Source: Lingula anatina (lineage: Eukaryota; Brachiopoda; Lingulata; Lingulida; Lingulidae). From it: a stretch of 62,000 bases of DNA. Positions within the stretch are counted from its first letter, which is position 1, and every line of letters begins with the position of its first letter. Made by a program: the position numbers and the translations under genes. The notes beneath the pieces are model-generated. The model saw only the letters and a program-made list of their open reading frames with translations, made no database searches and was not told where the DNA came from. Shown here piece by piece: positions 49,323 to 61,856 of the stretch. The stretch lies in assembly GCF_001039355.2 (NCBI RefSeq), contig NW_019775933.1, positions 1-62,000 on the forward strand, given 5' to 3'.

Positions 49323-52209
49323 TAATATGATATAACAGCTGTTGCAATGAGCCTTTTTTCCTACTCATTAATTCCAAGCATTCAGTTGGTATTTGAGCTT
49401 ATATGAAGAGAACTGTTAGAAATCCTGTCTGACACTTTCATATGTAAAGACTTAAGATATTTATGTGTGAAAAAAAAATACCTCCAAACGTAAAGTAGGA
49501 ATCTCTAGAAAAGGTTATTCATTACCAAAGACATAGAAACATGGGGCATCTGACCCACCCTTTTAAGTTTTTTTAAAAGGTGAATCAAGGGGAACTTTTT
49601 TTACTGCTCCTGAGTAATACCCTGATGAAGTGTCCCCATAAGCAACTTCATTTTCATTGATAAGTCTATGTGAGATGGCATTTGGTGATTTAAACAATAG
49701 AATTTTGATATTTTGGAACCAAAGTCAAGTTCAGTAGATTTAGAGCAAATGCGATTAGAATATGAGATTAATGGAAATGGCATTTAAACTCTCATCAAAT
49801 ATATTTGGATGAAAATGAGGGCAAAGTTGACATAAAATAGTCTTATTATTTTCAATTGAAGAGAAATCATAATGAAAATTTAGAGGTCTTAGCCATATGA
49901 AAGAGTTAAAACACATTTACATTTTTGTATAATTAAACTAACATTATGATGTGACCATGACATTGAGTTCAGGGTCAAGTTCAAGGTAAGTGCCACTCTG
50001 TCCATTTTTGCGATCCATTTAGATATGTCTGTACTTTTTAAATGGATTTTTATTTTTTGTTTCATTGAATTTTGTATGAAGCTGCTGTGCTGTGGACAAA
50101 GAAATGCACCTCTGTGCAGCTAAAGGTGTTCAAAAAGTGGTTTCAGCTGATAGTTTTGCTCATCTCTTTCCATAATCTTGAAGAAGCATGAGGCATCTGT
50201 TAAGATAGATAATACCATAAACCAATAATGCAGGGAATGGTATGTCAAGCACGCTTTAGAAGAGAATTTTTAGTTCTGTCAGACAAAAAGGTAACCAAAC
50301 TCATCTTTTAGATTCTCTGCCTTCAAAGATAGAAATTTTTTTTCAAAAAAAGCTGACAGAATGCAGCCAAATTGTATTGAGGTCAAATTTAAGGTCAAGA
50401 ATGAATAGTAAATGAAGCAATCAAAACTCAGTGCCTTGATCTAGTGGGAGTTCATCGTCTTCCTTCATAATTCAAAATTGTATGGTATTATTGTGCTCCA
50501 ATTTTGTGATTAGTTAATGGACAATCATATAAGAAATTAAAATATATCTGTTGTGTTTGTTGAATATATACAACCATACAGTCATTTATAGATAATTTGG
50601 ATGAAATTTGTTCATTTATGTTCAATTCATCAAGTTTGAAATTTGTTTTATGGCTTATTTGATGCCTGATAAGTAGTTTTTAATCACATTAAAGGCCATA
50701 TGGAAGTGGTTGCTAATTTAGTTTTAGCAGAATGTATGACTTAAAAAATGTGTTTGCAGGTGACTTAAGACCATTGTGATTCCAAGCTTGAACTATGTTG
50801 GATTTTGCAGGCATTTTTGTGGTAGTCTCCTGGTCCCATATGATTTCTTCACCTAATTTGACTTGGGCCTTGATCAAATTTTGGTATCAATGTGTCAGAG
50901 GATGGGAAATTTATAATGGTTACTAAATCAAACAATTAGGTAGAACCTCTTCTAAATTAGATTTTTCTTGTAAGCATTCCCCAGGGATTTTCTTTTTTAG
51001 TTTTATGGTGTTGATGGTTAAACAGGTTGTGTGGTGGAAATTTTCCAAGTACGGTAGAGTAGGCATTAGAATTTACTAATCAGCTAACTTATGGTCATTC
51101 TGCTTTTCATGGTTCCATTATATATTTTGGAAATCCATGCACTATTGAGCAATTTTATTTCAATATTTATGCCCCCCCCCCCTTCAAAGAAACGGGGTAA
51201 AATGCTAAGCACATGTCCAACTGTCCATCTGTACATCATAACTAGACCTTGTCCAACAATTCAATGGAGGACACTTTGGTCTATAGGCCCAATGCAGAGA
51301 AAGACTTGTAACAGCAGTAAACAGACATAAAATGGCATAAGTCAGACATATCTTTCAAACAAATAATTTAACAGAAACAGAAATGCTAATGGGTGCAGTG
51401 TATGGTATAAGAGGGAAATGAAAAAGGCGAAATATAAAGCTGAAGAATGATTGAGATATACATAATGTCACAGGATAGGAGGCATTGAAGGGCCACAGCA
51501 GTTCACCCTGAACCTTCTGTTATTTACTTGATTGTTAATTTAAGAACAAGTGATCTGAAAAGAAAACGGGAGGTTTGAAGTAAAGGCAACCCTTTATAAC
51601 TTATGGGAAATTCAATTTTTTCATCTCATTCAGCTAATTGATTTTCCATTTTACAGGAGTCCAAACATTTACTTTGTGTGGCATTAATGTAGGTTTGGCA
51701 TACATTTTCATGGATTTTATATTTGATTGCCTTCATGCCATTTGCAGCTCATGAGATTTTACCTAATTGTGCTTAGAAAAAATTGTAATGATTTATTATT
51801 TCGTAACATAGTAATCGTAACTGATGTTGCAGGCATTTTTATGAATAAAACTAATCACATGCACAGTGGGACAGTTTTAGAAAGAAAATTACATTTCTTT
51901 TTACTTATTATGATATATTTAGTAGGTGCAGAAAAAAAAGCAAGTGTCACTTAGCATTATAGCAGTCAGAAGTGGGTATGCTATGTTACATTACGTTATG
52001 TCACTGTACATTATATTGTATTTTATTATACAACTGTCCATTCTACGTACCCTGCTATAAACCTCCATTCATGGGAAAGTATTGTGTCAGGTTAATCTTT
52101 CTTAATATGTCATTGTCAGTGTGGGTAATCTTCAACTGCAAATTAAAGCTTTTTTTTTCTCCTGGATTTTGGAAGCTAAAATAAAGAGAAAAAAAGCAGA
52201 GAATTTATT
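49323..52209. repeat. Duplication 4, copy B (alternative haplotig)
   Basis: Begins after the N at 49322 with the bases of 46404, and runs without a break into duplication 5 copy A. It shows that 49291 and 57771 are adjacent in one haplotype. A poly-C run at 51172-51182 is specific to this copy. Confidence 0.9.
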
Positions 52210-53314
52210 TTTATGATTCAGATTATAGCATTATGTCAGTGGATTGAATCATTTATCAATGAATCTGAAAAAAAGGTCCTTGTACATTGCAAATGACCTT
52301 TCAAATTTCGCGATAAGTTTTTTCCCATTTATGAAAATCAATGTTTCACTGTTTGTAATCAAGATTTGGATGTTGATTACTTGCATATTGCACTGTAGGC
52401 AACCTTTGTATCTGATTGTGGTTGACCATTTAACATGTAGTCACGAGATGGAGATCATGTTTTGGTTGAAAGGTAATTTATTGTTCGAAATAGCTTGGTT
52501 ATGCCATAAATCAGTTTATGTTAGCTGCTATTGAATTGGAGGATATAGCTAGGAGTCATGAGCTGACCTTGCCTGAATACTTGTTTTTACGTATATATAC
52601 AAAGTAGCCGAAAATAAACTGATAATCACTATGACACAAGGTGGATTATGCAAAAAAAACAAAAAAAAAAACAAAAAAACGCTGTACTGATAACTGATAA
52701 TACTTACTTTTGGCTTAGGTGGGCATAAGGAAAACACCGCCCAATGATGTGTAGGAGGAGTTGGGGTTGGATGGAAGGGTGGAATTGTTAATTGTACTTA
52801 CCAGCTCTGCTTGCTTGCACTAAAGACGTGTTCTGAGGTACTTTTAGTTGATGCCGATGTTGTTGTTGCTTATGCAAATGGCAAAGGCTTTATTCTGGCT
52901 ATTCTACAGCTGGCCATTTTGATGCCAATGGTCTGTCACTTGACTTTTACCACGGGATAAGAGGGCTTGGTTAATTAGCCTTTCTGACAATTACCCAACC
53001 AGGTCAAGATTCCTCTTCCTCCCAATAAATTTGTTATACAAATATAATAATATTTTAAGACTTTATCGAAGGATGGGTCAAAGTGTGAAAAGACAACTGA
53101 GCCATGTGTAAACCACATTTTAGCTTTTGTAGAGATAGACATTAAGAGCGCATTCGGAACAGTAGACTAACAGATCATGCGCTTTAAGTCTCATTGTGAT
53201 AAATGCCTCGAACACCTCTTGCAAAATTAAAATGCTAAATTTAAATGTTCTGGCATATATCCCGTGACAGTGCATTATCTCATACTTACTATTATTACTA
53301 TTATTATTATCATC

Positions 53315-53387
<73 letters not shown>

Positions 53388-55397
53388 TTTTAATGTGTGT
53401 TAGGTTAAATAAAAAAAAAAAAGATTGTGGTATGTCTATTCAGATATGATGATTGATCAGAAAAGCACAAAGAAACTGTGAACAGAGATACTGTCCCGGT
53501 GGAAACTGTTAAATTAAGATGTTCTATGATAATCAAAGGGCCAATTGAATTTTATAGAATAAGACAGAAAAGGTGCTTACATGTGTTTTATAGCTTTTTT
53601 AAATTGATAGCAAATAAAGATTAAATAAAGATAGTATATTTCTGCTCATGTTGAAGTATGCCAGAAAGTTTAGACTCTTAGTTTCAAGTAATTTTTGAAA
53701 ATCAGGGTATTTCTTGCTTAGAGGCCATTGTATTTGTTACTTTGAAATTTTTGTGTCACTTCTGTATATATGGTAGCCTTGCTGTCTAGCTTGATTTTAA
53801 TATCTCTTCACACAATCATTTAGAAATGATTTTGACAAAACAATTTTTGATGGGCATGCAATATTTATCATGTTGTTATCATTTCAAAAGCAAATGCAAT
53901 CAATTCAAAAGCAAATGCAATTTTATTATTACTCATACATGGAAAAAATGAATATTTTTCTATAAGGCATAAATCACATTATGTGATGTACTTCATCTAC
54001 TTGAGATTTGTCTATGTGCCTATGTATAACACCTTGAAAGTAAGCATGTGAAAAGTAAATTGCCTCCAACTTCCTATCTTTCCTATCAACAATTGTATTA
54101 TTTGAAAGTGAAGTGTTTAATTACCAGGGCTCAAGTTGTTAGTGCTGTTCCATATAGTGAGTATCATAGCCGGTGAAGTGTGTTTTGCTTGAGAAGCCTG
54201 TGGGCCAGCTTATTGGTATTATCCAACCAAATCATTGACCACCTTTATTAAAAATTGTAGCCAAGGAGCTGTGCATATCCTTTGCTAAGTCTTTATTTAT
54301 ATCACTTTCAGTTTTTTGCTCGATTGGTAGTGTTGAGAGACATTACATGAACTTTTACCAGGACTATTTTATACCAGCAAAAATACCATAAAATATTTTT
54401 CTTTCACATTGGAGATAAAAAACCTTGATATTCAATGGTCAAAACCAAAGTTAAGAAATTTTGTTTTATTAACAGTAGAAATGTGTATGAATTTGAATAT
54501 CCTGTGTCAAAAACTAATTATTGTGCATGGGAGTGAAAAAAAAAAGTCGATTTAAAAAGGCACAAGCAATGGTGTTACATATATCTGCAGCAGTTCTTTA
54601 TCTAGTGAACATGCTATGTTCAATCAATTTATCAGTGGAGTACTGAAAAAACAAACTGGTGCTGCTCCAATTGTCTGGTTATGGATTATTCCTTTGGAAT
54701 GTTTCTTTTCTTTTCTTTTAGACATTAGATAATAAATTCAAATAGTTGTTTGACAGATCAATTTTATTTTATGTTAATAAAGTTAACATCAGTCTTTGAT
54801 CAGGAACTGTGTTTTAGTTACGCATACAGTTTCCATCCAGATCATTAAAGACAATAAAGCCCAAACAAATGGTAGTTTTTAAAGGTGGCTCTCCTCTGTT
54901 TATCAGTCCTCAATATGGGCTGTTTGAAGGACGTAGGTGTAGATCTGAATGTCACACATAACAAGTGAAGCCTGTTGGTATTAATCGAAGGATGTTTTTG
55001 TTGGCAGACAGGAGGTTTCATACGGGATAGATATTTCTGTGAATTTCCTACTGGATTCTTTTGGCAACAAACAGATATATTGAAAGAAGAATGTAAACTA
55101 ATGGGAATTCCATGATTGTTTTCCAATTAAACAAAAAATGTGATCAAATATGTAACAGCATATATGGCTAATATTTTGGATGAATTAATCTATATGTTAA
55201 TCACAACATGGTAATTGTCTGGATACATTTGCTCAGTGCTTTAATTGTGCCAGATAATTAATGCTTTATTCAGCTTTCTAGCTAACTTACTTTTTCAAGG
55301 TAAGGTGTGATCTAACTATGAACCCCAAGGTCAATTATTCTAGCCATTTGGATCAATTTTATTATTCATTGTCTTATCTACTTTGGCCAGTTTAAAC
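52208..55397. repeat. Duplication 5, copy A (alternative haplotig)
   Basis: 3.2 kb matching 57771-60879, ending at the N at 55398. Carries a longer (AAT)n tract (about 53315-53388) than the partner. Confidence 0.9.
53315..53388. repeat. (AAT)n microsatellite, long allele
   Basis: About 70 bp; the allelic tract near 58875 has about 18 bp of AAT. Confidence 0.95.
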
Positions 55398-55727
55398 NTC
55401 GAAAATCAGGATGATCGGGCCATTATTGTAGAAGTTATGCTTTTTTCTTTCACTTTTCAACATATATGCAACACTGTAAACACATTTCAAGGAAAACCGA
55501 TAGGCCTGTTGTCGTGAAACTCTCAGGAGTAATCGATCTTACTTAAACGGAGGTCAAGTTCGAAAATTGGCATGCAGCCTGAGTTGGAAAAGCAGTCTAA
55601 TTGGCTTCTTTTTCTGGAAGTTATACATTTTCAAAGTGTGAACTTGAACTCTCATGGGCCTGAAGCCTTATGCTTGTTACACATTTTACTTTCATTGGTA
55701 TTACCTGTTGAGCATAATTAAAATTTG

Positions 55728-57649
55728 CAGTCTGCGAAATAAGCGGTTGTCCGATTGCCCGGGACAACTAAAAAGCACGTCGGGCAACTTAAAATTACGA
55801 AGTTGTTGTCCGGTCGGGCAACTGAATAATTTATGGACATAAAGAGTACATCTAAATCTACACAGAAAACAAAATTTTAGGTTAACCAAAATCGTTAGAT
55901 CTATGTTTTCCACAAGATTCACTGTCGCAGTAACCGACCTGTTGACTTCGCCGTGTTTGTGCAGAATCTCTGTTGCTATTATTAGATCTACAGCTATTTA
56001 TAGCACTGCCAGTAGCTGGTCGTTTAGACAGGAAGATGACGTAATGCCTGGGGAGTGGGGAGGGGGGGGTGTCATGTTTGCCGGTTTTTCATTGGTCGAA
56101 ATGAAACAATGGCGGACATTACTTCAAAATTATGGCACTTCTATCTACCGCGTGTTTCTCTATCCAACTTTCGTCATGGAGAAGTTTCTGAAATATTTTG
56201 ACGGTGTAAACCCCGGATAAAGGTTACCCTAACAAACAGCTGAGCCAGAAATGTCAAAGAAAAAGAAATTATACGAAGTTAAACAGATATACGCCGAAGA
56301 GGATTTCTACTGTCACGGCGCACTTGACTTGTTTTTGACAGCATAGCTCAGCGTGCAAAGCATGCTGTCAAGGAGATTCTTCACCTTTCGTTCAAGGCAG
56401 AACCTCACTACAGTAAGATGGCATTAAGAAGCACAAGTCCTCAGAGCCGCACGTCAAAGCGACGGCACGAGTGCTGCTAATCAAAGTGTCGCGGCGGACT
56501 GCTTGCATCGGCTGCAGAAGGCAGAATCAAGAAGTTATAACTTCTTGGCAGAATCTAGGAGTTTTAGTGAGAAAATGTAAGTTTCAATTTTTTGATTTTT
56601 TTAAATTTGTACTTGTTCTTGTTTTCTGCATTTAAGTATTTTAACTTCTTTTTCATAAAAGATAAAATTGAAATTCTGATGACGATTGATTTGTTTTTAG
56701 ACAAGCACTTTTTCTAGAATTAGTCTTCCATTTTTTTTTTCATTTTTATGGTACTGTATGATATTTTGTATTGAATTATTTACTTGTCTTTTCTAGCAGG
56801 AGGTAGTTACAGATTCTTTGGTTTCTTCAATGGGGAATGATGAAGATGAATTTGATGAAGTAGATGAGATCTATGAAGATGGAAGAAATCACAGTGTTTT
56901 TATTTATTTATTATTATTATATTTTTTTGTCCTTCAGAGACTAGTCAGAACCAGACATTTCATTATGTTTAAAACAGTGACATTCCTTTTTATATGCAGA
57001 CACTCTATATTCTGATCACCCTGTCTGTCCATGCTGTCCAACATGTCTTGTACTTCCTATATCATTATTACAATGGTGAAGATGAATGTGAGATGGAGAT
57101 GGCAGAAAATGCAGCATTTTAATTGTTTATTATGATAATTGTATATATAATAAATTAATGTGTCCACATTTGAAACTAAGTTTATAGACTAAGAGGCAGA
57201 GAAATGGAGAATGCTATTACACTTAGCTAGCAGTAAATATATTGAAAAATATTCTTCATTTATGATTTTGGCTTGTCTTCAAATTTTGACCTGGAATGCC
57301 TTCTTTTACTAGAAAATATTTTAGTGTTTGTACAATATGTATGATGATGTATAGATGTTCTTAAAATAATTGTTTGTGGGAAGGAAGAAGTAACCAAATG
57401 CTGCATTGTTGCTGTTGAGGTTCTTTAACATTAAACTGCTCATCATCTGTTTATTTGCATAAGTTAATCTGTTTAAAGCTACACAGCGCATGTTAGCCTT
57501 CACCCCGCTGAAATAAAAAGGGATCTTGGAAGTTTTGTGTTATTTTTCTTCGGTTTATTTGGGCAACCAAAAGTGGATGGGGGCAACCAAAAAAATTTAA
57601 ATGGTTGTCCGATGGGACAACCACTCTAAAAAGCTTATTTCACAGACTG
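55728..57649. mobile_element. 1.9-kb DNA transposon with TIRs and 6-bp target duplication
   Basis: Left end CAGTCTGCGAAATAAGC (55728-55744); right end is the reverse complement with one change, CAGTCTGTGAAATAAGC (57633-57649). The site AATTTG is present on both sides (55722-55727, 57650-57655). Subterminal hairpins GTTGTCC...GGACAAC occur near both ends (55746-55766, 57603-57622), plus further GGGCAAC units. The inside has an exon-like stretch ending at a GTAAGT donor (56576/56577) and an acceptor with an acidic open frame (about 56800-56890, M-G-N-D-E-D-E-F-D-E-V-D-E). No intact transposase is visible, so it is probably a non-autonomous deletion derivative. Superfamily not assigned. Confidence 0.75.
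55903..56220 (+). CDS. Uncharacterised open frame inside the DNA transposon
   Basis: 106 codons including stop. The N-terminal half is Ser/Thr/Arg rich. The C-terminal end reads T-F-V-M-E-K-F-L-K-Y-F-D-G-V-N-P-G. I recognise no domain. It could be a remnant of the element's gene or chance; the sequence around it is more CpG-rich than the rest of the window. Confidence 0.2.
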   Translation: MFSTRFTVAVTDLLTSPCLCRISVAIIRSTAIYSTASSWSFRQEDDVMPGEWGGGGVMFAGFSLVEMKQWRTLLQNYGTSIYRVFLYPTFVMEKFLKYFDGVNPG

Positions 57650-57770
57650 AATTTGATGTTGAATTTACAGTTTAACATAATGTACTTTTGCATCAGAATA
57701 AACAGTAGCCTATTTTGTGCATAGTTATTTCCTGCTTTTTGTCTGTACATTTGACAGCTTTGCTGCCTTG

Positions 57771-60700
57771 TTTTTATGATTCAGATTATAGCATTATGTC
57801 AGTGGATTGAATCATTTATCAATGAATCTGAAAAAAAAGGTCCTTGTACATAGCAAATGACCTTTCAAATTTCGCGATAAGTTTTTTCCCATTTATGAAA
57901 ATCAATGTTTAACTGTTTGTAATCAAGATTTGGATGTTGATTACTTGCATATTGCACTGTAGGCAACCTTTGTATCTGATTGTGGTTGACCATTTAACAT
58001 GTAGTCACGAGATGGAGATCATGTTTTGGTTGAAAGGTAATTTATTGTTCGAAATAGCTTGGTTATGCCATAAATCAGTTTATGTTAGCTGCTATTGAAT
58101 TGGAGGATATAGCTAGGAGTCATGAGCTGACCTTGCCTGAATACTTGTTTTTAGGTATATATACAAAGTAGCCGAAAATAAACTGATAATCACTATGACA
58201 CAAGGTGGATTATGCAAAAAAAAAAAAAAAAACGCTGTACTGATAACTGATAATACCTACTTGTGGCTTAGGTGGGCATAAGGAAAACACCGCCCAATGA
58301 TGTGTGGGAGGAGTTGGGGTTGGATGGAAGGGTGGAATTGTTAATTGTACTTACCAGCTCTGCTTGCTTGCACTAAAGACGTGTTTTGAGGTACTTTTAG
58401 TTGATGCTGATGTTGTTGTTGTTGCTTATACAAATGGCAAAGGCTTTATTCTGGCTATTCTACAGCTGGCCATTTTGATGCCAATGGTCTGTCACTTGAC
58501 TTTTACCATGGGATAAGAGGGCTTGGTTAATTAGCCTTTCTGACAATTACCCAACCAGGTCAAGATTCCTCTTCCTTCCAATAAATTTGTTATACAAATA
58601 TAATAATATTTTAAGACTTTATCAAAGGATGGGTCAAAGTGTGAAAAGACAACTGAGCCATGTGTAAACCACATTTTAGCTTTTGTAGAGATAGACATTA
58701 AGAGCGCAATCGGAACAGTAGACTAACAGATCATGCGCTTTAAGTCTCATTGTGATAAATGCCTCGAACACCTCTTGCAAAATTAAAATGCTAAATTTAA
58801 ATGTTCTGGCATATATCCCGTGACAGTGCATTATCTCACACTTACTATTATTACTATTATTATTATCATCATCAATAATAATAATAATAATATTTTAATG
58901 TGTGTTAGGTTAAATAAAAAAAAAGATTGTGGTATGTCTATTCAGATATGATGATTGATCAGAAAAGCACAAAGAAACTGTGAACAGAGATACTGGAAAC
59001 TGGTGGAAACTGTTAAATTAAGATGTTCTATGATAATCAAAGGGCCAATTGAATTTTATAGAATAAGACAGAAAAGGTGCTTACATGTGTTTTATAGCTT
59101 TTTTAAATTGATAGCAAATAAAGATTAAATAAAGATAGTATATTTCTGCTTATGTTGAAGTATGCCAGAAAGTTTAGACACTTAGTTTCAAGTAATTTTT
59201 GAAAATCAGGGTATTTCTTGCTTAGAGGCCATTGTATTTGTTACTTTGAAATTTTTGTATCACTTCTGTATGTATGGTAGCCTTGCTGTCTAGCTTGATT
59301 TTAAAACTCTTCACACAATCATTTAGAAATAATGTTGACAAAACAATTTTTGATGGGCATGCAATATTTATCATGTTGTTTTGAAAAGCATTTCAGAAGC
59401 AAATGCAATTAATTTTATTTTTACTCATACATGGAAAAAATGAATATTTTTCTGTAAGGTATACATCACGTCATGGGATGTACTTCATCTATTTGAGATT
59501 TGTCTATGTGCCAATGTATAACACCTTGAAAGTAAGCATGTGAAAAGTATATTGCCTCCAACTTCCTATCCTTCCTATCAACAATTGTATTATTTGAAAG
59601 TGAAGTGTTTAATTACCAGGCTCAAGTTTTTAGTGCTGTTCCATATAGTGAGTATCATGACCCAGTGAAATATGTTTTGCTTGAGAAGCCTGTGGGCCAG
59701 CTTATTGGTATCATCCAACCAAATCATTGACCACCTATATTAAAAATTGTAGCCAAGGAGCTGTGCATGCATTTATTTATATCACTTTCAGTTTTTTGCT
59801 TGATTGGTAGTGTTGAGAGACATTACGTGAACTTTTACCAGGACTATTTTATACCAGCAAGAATATCATAAAAACTTTTTCTTTTACATAGGAGATAAAA
59901 AAAAAACTGATATTCAATGGTCAAAACCAAAGTTAAGAAATTTTGTTTTATTAACAGTAGAAATGTGTATGAATTTGAATATCCTGTGTCAAAAACTAAT
60001 TATTGTGCATGGGAGTGAAAAAAAAGGTCGATTTAAAAAGCCACAAGCAATGGTGTTACATATATCTGCAGCAGTTCTTTATCTAGTGAACATGCTACAT
60101 TCAATCAATTTATCAGTGGAGTACTGAAATAACAAACTGGTGCTGCTCCAATTGTCTGGTTATGGATTATTCCTTTGGAATGTTTCTTTTCTTTTATTTT
60201 AGACATTAGATAATAAATACAAATAGTTGTTTGACAGATCAATTTTATTTTATGTTAATAAAGTTAACATCAGTCTTTGATCAGGAACTGTGTTTTAGTT
60301 AAGCATACAGTATTCATCCAGATCATTAAAGATAATAAAGCCCAAACAAATGGTAGTTTTTAAAGGTGGCTCTCCTCTGTTTATCAGTCCTCAAAATGGG
60401 CTGTTTGAAGGACGTAGGTGTAGATCTGAATGTCACACATAACAAGTGAAGCCTGTTGGTATTAATCGAAGGATGTTTTTGTTGGCAGACAGGAGGTTTC
60501 ATACGGGATAGATATTTCTGTGAATTTCCTACTGGATTCTTTTGGCAACAAACAGATATATTGAAAGAAGAATGTAAACTAATGAGAATTCCATGATTGT
60601 TTTCCAATTAAACAAAAAATGTGATCAAATATGTAACAGCATATATGGCTAATATTTTGGATGAATTAATCTATATGTTAATCACAACATGGTAATTGTC

Positions 60701-60879
60701 TGGATACATTTGCTCAGTGCTTTAATTGTGCCAGATAATTAATGCTTTATTCAGCTTTCTAGCTAACTTACTTTTTCAAGGTAAGGTGTGATCTAACTAT
60801 GAACCCCAAGGTCAATTATTCTAGCCATTTGGATCAATTTTATTATTCATTGTCTTATCTACTTTGGCCAGTTAAAACA
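57771..60879. repeat. Duplication 5, copy B (main haplotype)
   Basis: Partner of 52208-55397; continues into unique sequence to the right edge. The corresponding AAT tract is short, near 58857-58891. Confidence 0.9.
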
Positions 60880-61856
60880 TGCTGGGTATATTACATGCAA
60901 CCTTTGAGGGATAATGAATTTATAACAGAATCCTTTTAAATATAATATGATATTGAAGTAACTGAAGGAGCATCACCATTTATCAATTTTAAATCCCCTT
61001 ATCTTTTTTTTTCATAAAAACTTGATTAGTTTGTTTCAGTTTGCTTCTAGACCTGCATTGTACAGTTTGGAAAAAAAGTTGAAAAACAATCATCATGGAA
61101 ACTGATCTAGTTGAAGATCGGTCAACATTCAATCTTAAAAGCTGGTTAAAAGTAAATGCCACTCGGTAACATATCTAGCCAAGCGTGGTTTTTCTCCTAA
61201 AACAACCACTTCAATTTAATTTGAATCACTGTAAAGAAAGGGATGTCTTCTGCTATCCTGGAAGAAGTGAGCTTGATTGAATCTTTTAGGGTCTTGTTAC
61301 AATTTAATTAGTGTTACAGACTGAGATAGAAATACAAGTTGGCATGGGGGAATGAGTGATGCTTAATTCTCTTGCACAAAAGATTAAAGAAGCATCTGGC
61401 AGATATGCCAGTAGTCTGTATTTTCTGGTTGGTCAAAACCCGCTTGGGATATTGTCATTTTGTAAGAGATAGACATTCTGTATTTTGTGGCCTACAGTGT
61501 CTGGTTACAGTGGTATTTGTGGCGAGAAAAGCTTGTGAGGGTCATGTATGATCACAACATACATTGCACTGTCATATTTTGTGATTTTTAGAAAGACTGA
61601 ATTGCTCTACTATTCCTTTATAATATTGAGTCGAAAAGAGATGCAGATCTCTGTTGGCAGGAGTTCAACCCAATCCCGCATTAATGTTGGGTAGAAATAA
61701 AATGTTTCTAAAGCAAAGAAGTCAAAGCAATATAATATTTCTACTTTAAAAATCTTCCAACTTGTTACATTAGATATTTCTGTTTTTATTAGGCTTGTTT
61801 CTAAGCCCTGAATATGTGGCATGGCTTAGAAACAAGATCTCTGACCAATCCTACTA
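60880..61856. other. Nothing recognised
   Basis: AT-rich single-copy-looking sequence without exon, RNA gene or repeat I can support. Confidence 0.5.

Larger units (their letters stand above)
55399..57770. other. Haplotype-specific insertion (right part)
   Basis: Together with 49292-49321 it interrupts sequence that is continuous in the alternative haplotig at 52208-52209. Contains the DNA transposon at 55728-57649 nested in about 330 bp of left and 120 bp of right flank of unknown nature. Total insertion length is unknown because of the gap. Confidence 0.7.

Noticed and set aside
53264-53449. Poly-Asn frame
   Set aside because: Translation of the (AAT)n microsatellite.
54845-55126. 93-codon minus-strand frame repeated at 60326-60607
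   Set aside because: No recognisable domain; duplication of the region explains its recurrence.
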